64,000 nucleotides of DNA from Gaiellasilicea sp963745775 (GCA_963745775.1 CAVUYY010000013.1:186001-250000); one strand, 5' to 3'; numbered from the stretch's first letter, positions 44,595 to 53,819 are shown. Notes: generated by a model from the sequence alone, not told the origin. Translations and numbers: made by a program.

Positions 44595-45370
44595 GCGCGA
44601 CCAACGGGCGCGCGGCCGCCTTCTTCGACCTCGACAGGACGCTGCTGCGGCGCTCGAGCGCGCTCGCGCTGGCGGGCTCGTTCCGCGAGCACGGCGTGAT
44701 CGGTCGCGGTCAGCTCGCCAAGGCAGCCGCCTGGCAGCTCCTCTTCGTGGCCCGGGGCGCCGGCGCCGAGACCGTTCGCAAGGCCTCGGAGGACGGGATG
44801 ATGATCCTCAAGGGCTTTCGGGTCGACGACCTCCGGACGATGGTCGCCGAGGCCATGGAGCCGGTCCTGAAGCCGCTCGTCTACTCCGATCCGCTCGCGC
44901 TCGTCGCACGGCACCGGGAGCGCGGCGAGCCCGTCTACATCGTCTCGGCGACGCTGCAGGAGATCGTCGAGGAGCTCGCGCGCGAGCTCGGCTTCGACGG
45001 TGCGCTCGGCTCGACGTGCGAGATCGAGGACGGCGTCTACACCGGCGTCTCGCTCCGGGCGTGCCACGGGGAAGGCAAGGCGGCGGCGGTTCGCGAGCTC
45101 GCCGAGCAGGAGGGGATCGACCTCGCCGCCTCGACCGCCTACTCCGACAGCCACACCGATTTGCCGTTCCTCGAGGCGGTCGGCAACCCCGTCGTCGTCA
45201 ACCCGGATCGGAGGCTCGCGCAGATCGCCAGGGAGCGCGGCTGGCCGGTGCGCGAGTTCAGCGAGCTCGCCTTCCCGGCGGTTCGCCGGCTGCGGCCGGC
45301 GCTCCTCGGAATCCCGCTCGCGCTCGGAGCAGGCGCCGCCGTTTGGGCCGCGCGTCGGCGTGCAGCCTGA
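44591..45370 (+). CDS. HAD-IB family phosphatase (SerB-like)
   Basis: A 259-residue HAD hydrolase. Motif 1 is AAFFDLDRTLLRRSS (nucleophile Asp), motif 2 YIVSATLQEIVEELA, motif 3/4 AYSDSHTDLPFLEAVG. C-terminal LLGIPLALGAGAAVWAARR is a membrane anchor, as in HAD-IB proteins linked to lipid metabolism (e.g. 1-acylglycerol-phosphate or phosphatidylglycerophosphate phosphatase-like). It starts with ATG 44591 overlapping mrp. As read here the two are fused only by the mrp indel. Confidence 0.82.
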   Translation: MSATNGRAAAFFDLDRTLLRRSSALALAGSFREHGVIGRGQLAKAAAWQLLFVARGAGAETVRKASEDGMMILKGFRVDDLRTMVAEAMEPVLKPLVYSDPLALVARHRERGEPVYIVSATLQEIVEELARELGFDGALGSTCEIEDGVYTGVSLRACHGEGKAAAVRELAEQEGIDLAASTAYSDSHTDLPFLEAVGNPVVVNPDRRLAQIARERGWPVREFSELAFPAVRRLRPALLGIPLALGAGAAVWAARRRAA

Positions 45371-46094
45371 CGAAGCGCGGAGTCGCCTCGCGGCGCTCGG
45401 GTTCGGGGCGGCTGACGTCGAGACGCTCTTCGCCCACTTCGACGACGCCGAGCAACGCGGCAAGCTCGGGCACGGCCACGCGAGGATCGAGTGGCTCGAG
45501 ACGCAGGAGCTCGAGCCGGCGGCGCGGCCCGTCAAGGCGGCGAGCTACCCCGGCTTCGACTTCTGGGAGTCGCGCGGCGCACTCGGCTATCTCGTGCTCG
45601 CGGAGATCTGCGCCGAGCTGGCCGACGCGGAGCCTTGGCCCGTGCGAGTGGTCGCAGCCGATGCGTTCCCGACAGGCCACCTCGGCTACTGGGTTCGCGG
45701 GCTCGCCGAGGCAGGTCTCGTCGCCGCGCTCACCGCCTCCTCGCCGGCGCGGCTGCCGCACCCGGACGGCGGCGAGCCGCTCGTCGGCACGACCCCGCTC
45801 GCGATCGGGCTTCCGAACCCGGAAGGCGAGCCGATCGTCGTCGACGTCTCGATGGGGGCCGTGACCTACGGCGACGTGATCCGCGGCGCGGCACAACCGG
45901 ACGAGCTCGTCCCGTTCGGCGGCGAGCAGGCGCACAAGGCGTTCGCGCTCGCGGTCGGGCTGGAAGGACTGATCTCGTCCTTCGTCGGCGACCAGCACGG
46001 AATCGTGCTCGTGGCGGCGAAGCCGGAGTTCGACGGCTTCGCCGAGGATCTGCGCGTGCGCGCCGCAGGGCTTCGGCTCCCGGGCGACTCCTAG
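45360..46094 (+). CDS. Ldh2-family malate/lactate dehydrogenase-like oxidoreductase, short form
   Basis: A 244-residue NAD(P)-dependent oxidoreductase of the Ldh2/MDH2 family. PTGHLGYWVRGLAEAGLVAAL carries the catalytic His region, GEPLVGTTPLAIGLPNPEG the conserved T-x-P-x-A loop, and LVPFGGEQAHKAFALAVGLEGL the late motif. Typical members have 330-350 residues; this one is about 90 shorter, mostly in the N-terminal and middle parts. GTG 45360 overlaps the HAD gene by 11 bp. Substrate unknown; a 2-oxoacid or imine is expected. Confidence 0.75.
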   Translation: MQPDEARSRLAALGFGAADVETLFAHFDDAEQRGKLGHGHARIEWLETQELEPAARPVKAASYPGFDFWESRGALGYLVLAEICAELADAEPWPVRVVAADAFPTGHLGYWVRGLAEAGLVAALTASSPARLPHPDGGEPLVGTTPLAIGLPNPEGEPIVVDVSMGAVTYGDVIRGAAQPDELVPFGGEQAHKAFALAVGLEGLISSFVGDQHGIVLVAAKPEFDGFAEDLRVRAAGLRLPGDS

Positions 46095-46735
46095 CCCGCG
46101 GCCGGGAAGCGCGGGTCGGCGCGGATCGAGTCGAGATCCTCGTCGTCGGAGGCGTACTCGCGGAACGTGTCGCCGCCGAGCTCGACCGCGCGGTTCAGGT
46201 CTGCGAGCGCTGCCTCGGAGCGACCGGCGAGCGCCTCCCAGCAGGCGCGCTGATAGAAGAGCATCGGGTGCTCGGGATGGTGCTCGAAGCCTGCGTCGAT
46301 CTCCGCGATCGCACCCTCGTGGTCGCCCGCTTGGCCTTTCGGCGTTGCTGCAAACCAGGATTCCCAGGCCGAGACCGTGTAGGGCTCGCCCGGCTTGCCT
46401 CCCAGCGCGAGCACGGTCGTCGGCGCCTCGAGCGCGACCGCCTCTCTTCGAACAGCTGGGTCGCGCAGGAACACGAGCGTCCCCGCGGGCGCGTCGATCT
46501 CCTCGCCGTCGAGCGTGAAGCGGGCGTGTCCGGCGACGACGACGTAGAGCTCCTCGTGCCCGTTCGACTGCTCGGTGTGCTCCTCGACGACCTCCTGACC
46601 CACCTCGGTCGCGGTGTAGGCGTTGACGCCGAAGGCTCGGACGTCGAAGTGGCGGCGGACCGGCGTCCAGCGCAGCGTCCCGGGCCCCGGCAGATCTTCG
46701 ATCTCGTCCAGCTTCGCGGTGTCCCAACCCGTCAT
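46091..46735 (-). CDS. cupin domain protein with TPR-like tail
   Basis: A 214-residue protein. The cupin core shows EEHTEQSNGHEELYVVVAGHARFTL and APAGTLVFLRDPAVRREAVA, with a partial metal set (His, Glu). The C-terminal third reads GAIAEIDAGFEHHPEHPMLFYQRACWEALAGRSEAALADLNRAV, a TPR pair. This cupin-TPR layout is common in actinobacteria without an assigned function. ATG 46735 overlaps the DUF1028 stop, so the two are coupled. Confidence 0.78.
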   Translation of the reverse strand: MTGWDTAKLDEIEDLPGPGTLRWTPVRRHFDVRAFGVNAYTATEVGQEVVEEHTEQSNGHEELYVVVAGHARFTLDGEEIDAPAGTLVFLRDPAVRREAVALEAPTTVLALGGKPGEPYTVSAWESWFAATPKGQAGDHEGAIAEIDAGFEHHPEHPMLFYQRACWEALAGRSEAALADLNRAVELGGDTFREYASDDEDLDSIRADPRFPAAG

Positions 46736-47595
46736 CCGCTCTTCCTCCTCAGCGCTTCCAGCACGACAGGATCGACAGCGTCCTCGCCGTCGACGCGTTC
46801 CTCCAGGTTCTCGACGCCCGCCCAGTCTGCGAGGTTCGAGTAGCCGAGCTTGCCGAGCCGCTCGTCCAGCTCGGCGCGCAGCTCGTCGTCCACGGGCAGC
46901 CAGGCGGAGCGTGGCGTCTTGCCGAAGAGCGCGTCGTGGATTCCGTAGAGCCTGCGTAGCTCCTCGATCGGGCGCTCGTGGTCGTCGACGCGGAGATCGA
47001 CGACGAGGTCGGAGAGCCCGGCGTAGCCGCCGTCGCGCTCGACGACGAGCAGCGAGGCGGACTGCTGGCCGCGGCGATCCCCACCCGCAGCCTGCGCCGC
47101 GGCGAGGCACTCGATCAGGCGCTCGGCCAGAGGGCCGGACGACGACTCGAACGTCTCCGCGAGCGCGTCGACGGTCTCCGTGGACACGAGGATGTTCCCC
47201 TGCGCCGCGTAGCCCGTGCCGGTGCGGCCGCCGGCCCAGTCGTGGCAGCCCGAGCCGGTGAAGCTCGCGCCGCGCCCTGCCGCGTCGACGATTCCGAGCT
47301 GGCGGCTCTCGCGCTCGTCGTCGGCCTCGGTCAGCCGGCGCACGACCTCGTCGGCGGCCAGCCCTTGGCGCAGGAGCGCGAGCCCGTCCGGGCCGTAGCG
47401 GGGGTTGGCGTAGGACTGGGTCGCGACGGCGCCGACCTGTGGCTCGGCCCAGGGAACGACCGACCCGACCGCGAGGAACTTCGACTGCACCGCGACGCCC
47501 CACTGGGCCGCCTCGAGGTCGCAGGCGACGATCGAGTAGGTGCTGACGGGTGGAGCGAACGAGCGCTTGTGTTGTTTCAACACAAGCTCACCCAT
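46732..47595 (-). CDS. DUF1028 family Ntn-hydrolase-like protein
   Basis: A 287-residue protein. STYSIVACDLEAAQWGVAVQS is the DUF1028 N-terminus, where the Ser or Thr after processing could act as N-terminal nucleophile; GAVATQSYANPRYGPDGLALL and GYAAQGNILV follow. The annotated ATG 47595 adds a 17-residue lead (MGELVLKQHKRSFAPPV) encoded by a perfect DNA palindrome, so the working start may instead be downstream. Family members have been linked to peptidase-like activity without proof. Confidence 0.78.
   Translation of the reverse strand: MGELVLKQHKRSFAPPVSTYSIVACDLEAAQWGVAVQSKFLAVGSVVPWAEPQVGAVATQSYANPRYGPDGLALLRQGLAADEVVRRLTEADDERESRQLGIVDAAGRGASFTGSGCHDWAGGRTGTGYAAQGNILVSTETVDALAETFESSSGPLAERLIECLAAAQAAGGDRRGQQSASLLVVERDGGYAGLSDLVVDLRVDDHERPIEELRRLYGIHDALFGKTPRSAWLPVDDELRAELDERLGKLGYSNLADWAGVENLEERVDGEDAVDPVVLEALRRKSG
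47565..47587. promoter_or_regulatory. perfect 10-bp-arm palindrome
   Basis: GCTTGTGTTG-TTT-CAACACAAGC lies at the junction of the small minus-strand gene (stop 47588) and DUF1028. In RNA it would form a 10-bp hairpin with a 3-nt loop directly after the small gene's stop. It could be an operator, or a hairpin controlling read-through or DUF1028 translation. Confidence 0.55.
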
Positions 47596-47857
47596 AGGTC
47601 AGCTCGGTCAGGTCGAGCGCGAGCAGCTCCTCGGACGGCACGAGCACCGACGCCACCTCGGGCCGGGCGAGCGCCGCCTGCACCCGCTCGGCAGAGTCCG
47701 CGCGGACGACGACGGGCGTCCCCGCCTCGTGCGCGGCCCGCAGCGCCTCGAGATCGGAGACGTCGTCGAGCACGAGCGCGTCAGCCACGTCGAGCGCGCC
47801 TTCGAGCGCAAGCTCAGGCACCCGCCGACCCGTTCGGCCGTACCAGCGCTCTCTCAC
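47588..47857 (-). CDS. small protein of unknown function between metallo-hydrolase and DUF1028
   Basis: An 89-residue open frame starting at 47857, overlapping the metallo-hydrolase stop by 4 bp. It reads GALDVADALVLDDVSDLEALRAAHEAGTPVVVRADS, an alternating strand-helix pattern that resembles half a TIM-barrel or response-regulator-like fold. No family recognised. Overlaps on both sides and normal codon use support it as a real gene. Confidence 0.55.
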   Translation of the reverse strand: MRERWYGRTGRRVPELALEGALDVADALVLDDVSDLEALRAAHEAGTPVVVRADSAERVQAALARPEVASVLVPSEELLALDLTELTYG

Positions 47858-48558
47858 AGCTCGATCGACCCGCCCGGCTCCGGTGCCTCGACCGTCACGT
47901 CGAGCCCGAGCTCCGCCGCCTGCTCCCGCAGCTTCTCGGGTGTGCCCGTGAGGACGGGGAACGTGCCGTAGTGGGAGGGAACGCAGCGCTTCGCGCCGAG
48001 CAGCTCGAGCGCGAAGGCCGCCTCGCGCGGGCCCATCGTGTAGTGGTCGCCGATCGGGAGCACGACGAGATCGGGCTCGTAGATCCGGGCGATCAGGGCC
48101 ATGTCGCCGAAGACGTTCGTGTCACCTGAGAAATAGAGCTTGAAGCCGCTCTCTAGCTCGATCACGAGCCCGCACGGCTCCCCCGCGTACGTCCCGTCGT
48201 TGGTGCTGGAGGAGTGCTGCGCGTGCGTGAGCGTCACCTTCACCCCGTCGAGCTCGACGGTGCCGCCCTTGTTCGGGTCGCGAACGTCCTCGACGCCCTG
48301 GCCGCCCAGCCAGTCGGCGAGCTCGACCGGCGCCACGACCGTGCAGCCGAACTTCCCGGCCAGCGCGATCGCGTCGCCGTAGTGATCGCCGTGCCCGTGC
48401 GTGATCAGGATCGCATCGACCCGCTCGGGCTCCTGCTCGCCCTCCGGGCAGGTCGGGTTCCCGGTCAGGAACGGATCGACGTAGATCCGCTTGCCGCCCG
48501 GGGTGTCGACACGGAAGGCCGCGTGCCCGAGCCACGTGAGAGTTCCGTTGGTTGCCAT
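47854..48558 (-). CDS. UPF0173-type metal-dependent hydrolase
   Basis: A 234-residue metallo-beta-lactamase-fold hydrolase. LTWLGHAAFRVDTPGGKRIYVDPFL, ILITHGHGDHYGDAI with the zinc-binding H-x-H-x-D-H, LYFSGDTNVFGDM and VPSHYGTFPVL are standard for the family. Substrate unknown. ATG 48558 has a leaderless -10 and starts a four-gene coupled minus-strand run down to the cupin-TPR gene. Confidence 0.88.
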   Translation of the reverse strand: MATNGTLTWLGHAAFRVDTPGGKRIYVDPFLTGNPTCPEGEQEPERVDAILITHGHGDHYGDAIALAGKFGCTVVAPVELADWLGGQGVEDVRDPNKGGTVELDGVKVTLTHAQHSSSTNDGTYAGEPCGLVIELESGFKLYFSGDTNVFGDMALIARIYEPDLVVLPIGDHYTMGPREAAFALELLGAKRCVPSHYGTFPVLTGTPEKLREQAAELGLDVTVEAPEPGGSIEL

Positions 48559-48565
48559 GGCCAGG

Positions 48566-48571
48566 AGCGTA
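48566..48571 (-). promoter_or_regulatory. -10 box of metallo-hydrolase gene (leaderless type)
   Basis: Minus-strand TACGCT ends 7 nt before ATG 48558. Confidence 0.5.
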
Positions 48572-48611
48572 CAAAAGGGCGCGTAGAGGACCGTCCGACC
48601 GCGCGGCGAAC

Positions 48612-49001
48612 ATGCGCGCGATGCGGCTTCGCCTGCTCACCGTCGGCCTCGTCCTCGGCGCTGCCTTCGCCGACGCCGCCGGAGCGCACGGGCTCGCCTA
48701 CTACGCGCTCGTCGTCGCCGTCCCCGTAGCGGCCGTCGTCGCCCTCGCAGCGCTCGGGGCCGTTCTCGACGGCAGCGCTGCCGAGCCGCTCGACCGGATT
48801 CTCGCCGGGCTCTCGGCCGCAGTCGTGCCGTTCCTCCTTCTCGGCGCGGCGGTCCGGGCGCCGCTCCTCGAAGGCCGCCCACCGCCCACGATCGGCGCCA
48901 CGTGTGTCCTCGTCTGCCTGGCGCTCTTCGCCCTCCAGACGCTCCTCTCCGCCACCGCCGCCGCACCGCGCACCCTCCGCGCAGCTCGGGCCGCCAAGTA
49001 A
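48612..49001 (+). CDS. small integral membrane protein, unknown function
   Basis: A 129-residue protein with four hydrophobic segments (LLTVGLVLGAAFADAA; YYALVVAVPVAAVVALAALGAV; ILAGLSAAVVPFLLLGAAV; CVLVCLALFALQTLLSATAA). ATG 48612 (or 48621) has no clear ribosome site. No family recognised. It ends in a TAA that lies in an inverted repeat shared with the convergent nuoN. Confidence 0.6.
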   Translation: MRAMRLRLLTVGLVLGAAFADAAGAHGLAYYALVVAVPVAAVVALAALGAVLDGSAAEPLDRILAGLSAAVVPFLLLGAAVRAPLLEGRPPPTIGATCVLVCLALFALQTLLSATAAAPRTLRAARAAK

Positions 49002-49014
49002 CACAGCTGTTACT
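48997..49014. terminator. inverted repeat between convergent genes
   Basis: AGTAACA-CAGC-TGTTACT, 7-bp arms, contains the stop of the membrane protein gene and lies 4 bp past the end of nuoN. It could act as a weak bidirectional terminator of the nuo operon; it has no T tract. Confidence 0.4.
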
Positions 49015-49017
49015 CGG

Positions 49018-50484
49018 TCAGAACGGCAGCGACGACGCGGCGTCGCGCGCCAGGTCGATCAGCGGCTGGACGAAGAAGAACGAGCCGACCGTGACGACGA
49101 CCGAGGCGAAGACGCCGCTCGCGAGCAGCGGATCGAATGGCGGCGAGCCGCCGGCGATTGCCGGCCGCAACGCGGCCGGCTCCGGCCGCGTCCACATCGC
49201 GAGCAGCACCCGCAGGTAGTACGTCAGCGAGATCGCAGTCGCGATCACGCCGGCGACGACGAGCCACCACAAGCCCGCCTCGTACGCGGCCGAGAAGACG
49301 TAGAACTTGCCGACGAGCCCGCCCGTCAGCGGCATCCCCATCAGCCCGAGCAGGAAGACCCACATCGAGGCGCCGAGGAACGGCCGCTCCCAGAGGAAGC
49401 CGCCGAGGTTGTCGAGCGTGACCGGCACCCCGAGCTCCCGCTCGCGCGCCGCGACGACCGCGAACGAGCCGATCGACATCGCGCTGTAGGGGATCAGGTA
49501 GTACATGAGCGCCGTGGCACCGAGCTCGCTGTTCGCCGCGATCGCGATCAGCATGAAGCCGGCGTGCGAGACGGAGGAGTAGGCGAGCAGCCGCTTCACG
49601 TCCTGCTGGACGAGCGCCGCGATGTTCCCGACCGCGAGCGAGACGATCGCGATCACCGCCACTGCAAGCGTCCAGAGATGCTCCTGCTCGGGGAAGGCGA
49701 CCGTGAGGATCCGCAGCGTCAGCACGAGCGCCGCCACCTTCGTCGCCGCCGACATGAACGCGGTCACGGAGGTCGGCGCGCCCTGATACACGTCGGGCGT
49801 CCACATGTGGAACGGCGCCGCGGAGACCTTGAAGCCGAGCCCAGCGATGATCATCGCCAGCCCCGCGAGCAGCAGCGCGTCGTCGGTGGCGCCGGCTTCG
49901 GCGATCGCCGAGAAGCCGAGCTCGCCGGTGGCGCCGTAGACGAGCGCCGAGCCGAAGAGCAGGATCCCCGAGCCGAAGCTGCCCACGATCAGGTACTTCA
50001 GGCCCGCCTCGAGCGAGGTCTCCCGATGGGTATCGAGCGCGCAGAGGATGTAGAGCGAGATCGAGAACCACTCGAGCCCGAGGAAGAGCGTCATCAGGTT
50101 CGACGCCCCGACGAAGAAGATCATCCCGGCACCTGCCGTCGCGAGGAGCGCGTAGTACTCGCCGCCGTGGTCGCGGCGCTTCTCGCCCCAGGAGACGAGC
50201 ACGGAGAGAGCGCCGGCACCGGCCAGGACGATCGCGGCGAGCGCCGCCCAGCGGTCGCGCGTCATCGACTCGCTCAGGAGCGGCTGGGGCTCGGGCGTGC
50301 GGTCGAAGAGGACGCCGGCGAACACGCCGGCGGTGACGAAGCCGGCGAACGTGACGAAGGCGGCGAAACCGCGGCGAAACCACGCCGGGCCGATCACGGC
50401 CGCGAGGAGCGCGATGCCCGCCGCTGCGAGTAGCGCGAGCGTCGGCGAGAGCGCCAGCCAGTCGACCTTCGGCGTCTCGATCAT
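49018..50484 (-). CDS. nuoN: NADH-quinone oxidoreductase subunit N
   Basis: Antiporter-like membrane subunit of complex I, 488 residues with about 14 helices. Seen: FLGLEWFSISLYILCAL (key Glu in the first repeat), EAGLKYLIVGSFGSGILLFG, FKVSAAPFHMWTPDVYQGAP with the broken-helix Lys, QQDVKRLLAYSSVSHAGF. Last gene of the operon. Start ATG 50484 overlaps the nuoM stop by 4 bp. Confidence 0.93.
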   Translation of the reverse strand: MIETPKVDWLALSPTLALLAAAGIALLAAVIGPAWFRRGFAAFVTFAGFVTAGVFAGVLFDRTPEPQPLLSESMTRDRWAALAAIVLAGAGALSVLVSWGEKRRDHGGEYYALLATAGAGMIFFVGASNLMTLFLGLEWFSISLYILCALDTHRETSLEAGLKYLIVGSFGSGILLFGSALVYGATGELGFSAIAEAGATDDALLLAGLAMIIAGLGFKVSAAPFHMWTPDVYQGAPTSVTAFMSAATKVAALVLTLRILTVAFPEQEHLWTLAVAVIAIVSLAVGNIAALVQQDVKRLLAYSSVSHAGFMLIAIAANSELGATALMYYLIPYSAMSIGSFAVVAARERELGVPVTLDNLGGFLWERPFLGASMWVFLLGLMGMPLTGGLVGKFYVFSAAYEAGLWWLVVAGVIATAISLTYYLRVLLAMWTRPEPAALRPAIAGGSPPFDPLLASGVFASVVVTVGSFFFVQPLIDLARDAASSLPF

Positions 50485-51909
50485 TCGGGCGCCTCGGCGG
50501 CACTGCCTGGGACCGGGAAGTTGCGCTCGGTGATCGACGCCGGCGAGGCCGAGAGGAAGAGCAGCGCGGCGACGAGCGGCAGCACGACCGCGAGCTCGGC
50601 CGGACGCAGGTCGTGCGCTTCGTCTCGGACTGCGTCCCCGCGCGAGCGGTGGAGGACGGCCGAGATCAGCCGCAGCATGTACATCGCGGCGAGGATGATC
50701 GCCACGGCGCCGACGACCGCCCAGCCCCAGCCCTCGGCGTAGATTCCGGCGAGGATCAGGAACTCGCCCGCGAACGAGACCGAGCCGGGCACAGCGAGCG
50801 CGATCACGCCCACGACCAGCAGGACCGTGGCGAGATCGGGCCGTCCGCGCGCCATCCCGCCGAGCCGCTCGAACGCGCTCGTGCCGGTCCGCGTCTCGAG
50901 CATCCCGGCCAGGAAGAAGAGGGTCGCCGAGACGAGTCCATGGGCCACGGACTGGAGGATCGCCCCGTTGACGCCGAGCTCGTTCAGCGAGAAGAGACCG
51001 AGCACGATCAGCCCCATCTGCGCCATGGACGAGTAGGCGGTGACCGAGCGAATGTCCCGCGCCCGGAACGCGAGCAGCGATCCGTAGATGAGCCCGATCG
51101 AGGCGGCGACGAGAATCGGCACCTGGAAGTCCGCGACCGGCTCCGGGAACTTCGCGATCGAGATCCGGAAGAGGCCGTACACCGCGGCCTTCGAGACGAC
51201 GCCCGAGAGGATCGCGGCAACCTCTGCCGGCGACTCCCGGTAGGCGTCGACGAGCCAGCCGTGGAACGGGAAGAGCGGCGCCTTGACGGCGAAGGCTGCG
51301 AGGAAGCCGAGGAAGATCCAGTTGTTCGTCGAGACACCCGATTCGACGAGGTCGAAGGTGCCCTGCGAGAGGCCGAAGCCGATGATCGCCGCGAGCATCA
51401 GGAGCGAGCCGGCCATCGTGTAGACGACGAACTTGAGCGTCGCGAACGCGCGCCGTTCGCCGCCCCAGACCCCGATCAGGACGTAGATCGGGATCAGCAT
51501 CGCCTCGAAGAAGACATAGAAGAGGAGAAGATCCTGAGCCGCGAAGACCCCGACGATCGAGCCTGTGAGGAAGAGCAGCAGGCCGTGGTAGGCGCTCGCT
51601 CGCTCGCGGTTCGCCCACGTCGCATAGCCGATCGCGGCGGCGCAGACGACGACCGTCAACCCGGCCAGCCACAGCGAGAAGCCGAAGAAGCCGACGTGGT
51701 AGGAGACGCCGAGGTCGCTGAACCAGCTCTGGCGGTCGACGAGCTGGAGGTTCTGGGCGAAGTCGAACTGGCGCACCGCAACGACGAAGAGCGCGACCTC
51801 GGCCAGCGCGATCAGCGTCGCCAGAACACCGGACGCGCGGTCGGGGAGTGGCAGGAGCCAGACGAGCAGCGCTCCGGCGAGCGGGCAGGAAGATCAGCGC
51901 GGTCGTCAC
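50481..51909 (-). CDS. nuoM: NADH-quinone oxidoreductase subunit M (frameshifted near start)
   Basis: Proton-pumping antiporter-like subunit of about 476 residues. LLFYVFFEAMLIPIYVLIG (TM5 Glu), FAVKAPLFPFHGWLVDAYRE (TM7 Lys), and DIRSVTAYSSMAQMGLIVL are diagnostic. Translation from GTG 51909 (TTALIFLP) is broken after 8 residues by an extra base near 51887; deletion joins it to LAGALLVWLLPLP and the rest. It follows nuoL by 10 bp. Hydrophobic throughout. Confidence 0.93.
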
Positions 51910-51919
51910 TGCAGTGGCC

Positions 51920-53818
51920 TCACTGGACGGCCACGAAGACGACGATCAGGACGGCGACCGCGGTTGCGATCGCGAGCGCATAGCTCCGGAGGTAGCCCGT
52001 CTGGGCCTCGCCGAGCGCGTCGCCTACCCGGCGTGCGCCGAACGTGAGGCCCGTGATCGAGCCGCCGATCAGCGGCTCCTCGATCCAGCGCCGCAGGGCT
52101 CCGGAGAGCCAGACCGCGGGCCGGTAGAAGATCGCGTCGTAGAGCTCGTCGAAGTAGAGCTTGTGCTCGAGGATGTCGCGTGTGGTGACCGCCCGTGGCA
52201 GCTCGCGCCTGCGGGCCACGTAGAAGAACCAGGCGATCCCGATCCCGAGCACGCCGAGCGTGACCGCTAGCGCGCTCGTGACGTAGTCCTGCGTCGTCGT
52301 CGGCTCGACGAGCGGCTCGGCGACGCCGTGAAGCCAGTCGCCGAAGGGATGCCAGATACCGGGGACGTGCATCCAGCCGCCGACGAGGGCGAGCCCGGCG
52401 AGGATCGCGACCGGGACGGTCATCGTCCACGGCCCCTCGCCGTGCCCGTGGCCGCCGTGGCTCGCTTCGGTGTGTTGGCGGACGAGGGGAGAGGGCTCGC
52501 CGAGGAAGACGACGAAGAGCAGCCGGAAGGTGTAGATCCCGGTCAGGAGCGCGCCGAGCAGGCCCACGACCAAGAGGATCACACCGTAGGTGCCGCTCGC
52601 GAGGGCGGCGGCGAGGATCGAGTCCTTGGAGAAGAAGCCCGCGAACGGTGGGATCCCGACGAGCGAAAGCGAGCCGATGAGGAACGCCAGGTAGGTCTTC
52701 GGCATCGCCTTCCGCACGCCGCCCATCCGGCGGATGTCCTGCTCGCCGGCGAGGTGGTGGATGACGAGCCCCGCGGCCATGAAGAGCAGCGCCTTGAAGA
52801 AGGCGTGCGTCATCAGGTGGAACATCCCGCTCGCGTAGGCGCCGAGCCCGACCGCGAGGAACATGTAGCCGATCTGCGACATCGTCGAGTAGGCGATCAC
52901 GCGCTTGATGTCGGTCTGCACGAGCGCGACGAAGCCCGCGACGACGAGCGTGAGCGCGCCGAGGCCGGCAGTGAGATCCTGAACCGACGGCGCCAGCTCG
53001 AAGAGCGGGTGCGCGCGCACGATCAGATAGACGCCCGCGGTGACCATCGTCGCGGCGTGGATCAGCGCGGAGACGGGCGTCGGGCCCTCCATCGCATCCG
53101 GGAGCCAGGTATGGAGCGGGATCTGCGCCGACTTCGCCACCGCGCCGCCAAGGAGCCCCAGCGCGACGAGGTTGACCGTGGTCGAGGACATGGCCTCGGC
53201 ACCCGCGAAGGCCTCGCCGAACTCGAGCGTCCCGGTCGTCCAGATCAGGACGAAGAAGGCGAGCGCCATCGTCGCGTCGCCGAACGCGTTCATGATGAAC
53301 GCCTTCTTGGCTGCGGCGACCGCCTCCGGACGCTCGTGCCAGAAGCCGATCAGCAGGTACGACGCGAGGCCGACGAGCCCCCAGCCGACGAGCAGGATCA
53401 GGAAGTTCCCCGCCTGGACGAGCAGGAGCATCGAGAAGACGAAGAACGACATGTAGGCGAAGTAGCGCCGCTCCTCCTCGTCGCCGTCCATGTAGCCGAC
53501 CGAGTAGAGGACGATCAGGCCGCCGACGCCCGAGACGATCAGCATCATCGTCGCGGCGAGCGGGTCGACGAGCAGCGTCAGCCCGACCTCGAAGTTCCCG
53601 GTCGAGAGCCACGTCCAGGCCGTCGTCAGCGCCTGGCGCTCCTCCTCGCCGCGGCGGAGGAGTCCGACGAACGAGGCGATCGCGCCGCCGAAGGCGACGA
53701 AGACCGAGATCGTCGAGATCCATGCGGCGGTGCGCCGTGTGATCGAGTCGCCCATCGCAGTGATCGCCCACGCGCCGGCGAGCGGCGAGAGCAGGCAGAT
53801 CCAGGCCCCCTGCGTCAT
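51920..53818 (-). CDS. nuoL: NADH-quinone oxidoreductase subunit L
   Basis: The largest antiporter-like subunit, 632 residues, carrying the long lateral helix at its C-terminus. Features: LVDPLAATMMLIVSGVGGLI, NFLILLVGWGLVGLASYLLI, AKSAQIPLHTWLPDAMEGPTP (key Lys, His), DIKRVIAYSTMSQIGYMFL. The region HTEASHGGHGHGEGPW is a His-rich loop. Intact. It begins 1 bp after the nuoK stop region. Confidence 0.95.
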   Translation of the reverse strand: MTQGAWICLLSPLAGAWAITAMGDSITRRTAAWISTISVFVAFGGAIASFVGLLRRGEEERQALTTAWTWLSTGNFEVGLTLLVDPLAATMMLIVSGVGGLIVLYSVGYMDGDEEERRYFAYMSFFVFSMLLLVQAGNFLILLVGWGLVGLASYLLIGFWHERPEAVAAAKKAFIMNAFGDATMALAFFVLIWTTGTLEFGEAFAGAEAMSSTTVNLVALGLLGGAVAKSAQIPLHTWLPDAMEGPTPVSALIHAATMVTAGVYLIVRAHPLFELAPSVQDLTAGLGALTLVVAGFVALVQTDIKRVIAYSTMSQIGYMFLAVGLGAYASGMFHLMTHAFFKALLFMAAGLVIHHLAGEQDIRRMGGVRKAMPKTYLAFLIGSLSLVGIPPFAGFFSKDSILAAALASGTYGVILLVVGLLGALLTGIYTFRLLFVVFLGEPSPLVRQHTEASHGGHGHGEGPWTMTVPVAILAGLALVGGWMHVPGIWHPFGDWLHGVAEPLVEPTTTQDYVTSALAVTLGVLGIGIAWFFYVARRRELPRAVTTRDILEHKLYFDELYDAIFYRPAVWLSGALRRWIEEPLIGGSITGLTFGARRVGDALGEAQTGYLRSYALAIATAVAVLIVVFVAVQ

Positions 53819-53819
53819 C

